This document shows, one piece after another, positions 53,066 through 54,027 of a stretch of DNA of 54,027 bases. Below the pieces are notes generated by a model that was not told where the DNA came from, did not search any database, and saw only the letters and a program-made list of their open reading frames with translations. Numbering within the stretch: the stretch's first letter is position 1; every line of letters starts with the position of its first letter. Position numbers and translations under genes: made by a program. Source of the DNA: Halorubrum halodurans (lineage in GTDB: Archaea; Halobacteriota; Halobacteria; Halobacteriales; Haloferacaceae); assembly GCF_002252985.1 (NCBI RefSeq), contig NZ_NHPJ01000017.1, positions 1 through 54,027 of the forward strand, in the 5' to 3' direction.

Positions 53066-54027
53066 ATGAACAAACAATCGATCACGCAGTACTACCGGAA
53101 CCACCGGAAGGCCATCGTCACGGCGACGAGCGGCCTGCTGTACGGCGGTGGCTGGAGTCTCGGCTACCTCACGAGTTTCGAGATGGCAAGCGCCGCCATC
53201 CTCGTCCTCGCGACGGTCGTGGGTGGCTACGACATCGCCAAGACCGCTTACCACGAGGTCACCAACCGGACGCTCGGCATCAAGACGCTGGTGACGCTGG
53301 CCGCCATCGGTGCTATCGTCATCGGGGAGTACTGGGAAGCCGCCGCCGTCGTCTTCCTGTTCAGCCTTGGCAGCTACCTCGAAGGCCGGACGATGCGGAA
53401 GACCCGGACGGCACTTCAGGAGCTACTGGAGATGACGCCCGACACGGCGACCGTCCGTCGCGACGGGACACTCCAAGAGGTCTCCGCCCGCGATGTCGAA
53501 GAGGGCGAAGTCGTCGTCGTAAAGCCGGGCGGGAAGATCCCGGTCGACGGAACCGTCGTCGACGGCGAGAGCGCAGTCAACCAGGCGCCGGTCACCGGCG
53601 AGAGCGCGCCCGTCCACAAGGCCGACAGCGACGAGGTGTACGCCGGGACGGTCAACCAGGAGGGCGCGCTAGAAATCCGGACGACGGGAGCGGGATCGGA
53701 TACGACTCTCGAACGGATCATCCGTCGCGTCGAGGAGGCCCAGGAGGCTCAGTCGCCCACGGAGAGTCTCATCGACCGGTTCGCGAAGTACTACACGCCG
53801 GCCGTCATTGCCCTGGCTATCGGCGCGTACGCGGTCACGCAGAACGCGATCCTGTCGCTGACGCTGCTGGTCATCGGCTGTCCGGGCGCGCTGGTCATCG
53901 GGCCACCGGTCAGCATCGTCTCGGCCATCGGTAACGCCGCCCGGTCGGGCGTGCTGATGAAGGGCGGCGAACACCTCGAACGCGCCGGCAAGATCGATCT
54001 CGTCGCCTTCGACAAGACGGGGACGCT
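53066..54027 (+). CDS. P1B-type metal ATPase with CPG motif, cut by window end
   Basis: The first 320 residues are in the window. There is no N-terminal metal domain: the HMA part is the separate upstream gene. Transmembrane segments lie at about 15-60 and 74-108; TGES is at 178-181. The transport motif is Cys272-Pro273-Gly274 (VIGCPGALVIGPP), different from CPC, CPH and SPC. The DKTGT with Asp316 ends exactly at the window edge. The metal is not known; the preceding DCPTC HMA domain fits a divalent metal such as Zn, Cd or Pb, or Fe. Regulation by 52120-52644 is likely. Confidence 0.88.
   Translation, partial: MNKQSITQYYRNHRKAIVTATSGLLYGGGWSLGYLTSFEMASAAILVLATVVGGYDIAKTAYHEVTNRTLGIKTLVTLAAIGAIVIGEYWEAAAVVFLFSLGSYLEGRTMRKTRTALQELLEMTPDTATVRRDGTLQEVSARDVEEGEVVVVKPGGKIPVDGTVVDGESAVNQAPVTGESAPVHKADSDEVYAGTVNQEGALEIRTTGAGSDTTLERIIRRVEEAQEAQSPTESLIDRFAKYYTPAVIALAIGAYAVTQNAILSLTLLVIGCPGALVIGPPVSIVSAIGNAARSGVLMKGGEHLERAGKIDLVAFDKTGT

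Overview
This window comes from a haloarchaeon (class Halobacteria), probably from a plasmid or an accessory chromosomal island. The evidence is the acidic proteome, twin-arginine signals on most exported proteins, halocyanin-type cupredoxins, Lrp regulators with a TRASH domain, TATA-like promoters with very short leaders, and many families that I know only from haloarchaea. Most of the window is one large copper and heavy-metal homeostasis island with mobile DNA at its left end and in its middle. No rRNA, tRNA or CRISPR array was found.

Layout. 1-4.7 kb: an HNH endonuclease, a non-coding stretch with several hairpins, a three-gene overlapping operon (DUF7344-like winged helix, unknown protein, Mrr-like PD-(D/E)XK nuclease) and an apparently orphan MarR-like antitoxin. 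4.8-10.5 kb: CopB-type Cu ATPase, CopZ chaperone, divergent Lrp-TRASH regulator, and a three-gene ABC exporter. 10.9-19.8 kb (module A): a YraQ/UPF0718-type permease with a YHS/TRASH domain, a small membrane protein, a Met-rich SHOCT protein, DUF302, a second SHOCT protein, an exported Met/His-rich protein, a multicopper oxidase, a membrane-anchored winged-helix regulator, a second permease with two YHS domains, then another SHOCT protein and two small unknowns. 19.8-22.6 kb: a P1B-4-like (SPC) metal ATPase and a universal stress protein. 22.6-27.2 kb: tyrosine recombinase with two small partner genes, then a DDE transposase. 27.4-36.3 kb: second CopB, a second small membrane protein, aconitase, a winged-helix/DUF7521 cluster, halocyanin, a CPBP/PrsW-like membrane protein and a Tat-exported Lon-protease-domain protein. 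36.3-41.9 kb: second CopZ and Lrp-TRASH pair, CopA Cu(I) ATPase with two HMA domains, DUF7123, DUF63 and a DUF411 lipoprotein. 42.2-44.5 kb: second ABC exporter. 44.6-50.3 kb (module B): cupredoxin-SHOCT fusion, SHOCT, DUF302, SHOCT, exported Met/His protein, CPAC membrane protein, membrane-anchored regulator and YHS permease. 50.6-54 kb: an amidohydrolase, a winged-helix regulator with a CxxC site, an HMA protein and the start of a CPG-motif P-type ATPase cut by the window end.

How it fits together. Almost every copper component occurs twice: CopB, CopZ, Lrp-TRASH, the ABC exporter, and the set SHOCT, DUF302, SHOCT, exported Met/His protein, membrane regulator, YHS permease. The last set is kept in the same order and strand in modules A and B. 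The known parts handle cytoplasmic copper (CopZ delivers, CopA and CopB export, Lrp-TRASH senses) and extracytoplasmic copper (multicopper oxidase, cupredoxins, DUF411). The conserved module looks like an undescribed extracytoplasmic copper-handling system: a one-component membrane regulator with a Met-rich outer loop that could sense external copper, a two-YHS permease, an exported protein with eight Met and a terminal Cys, and Met-rich SHOCT membrane proteins. This function is inferred from context and composition only.
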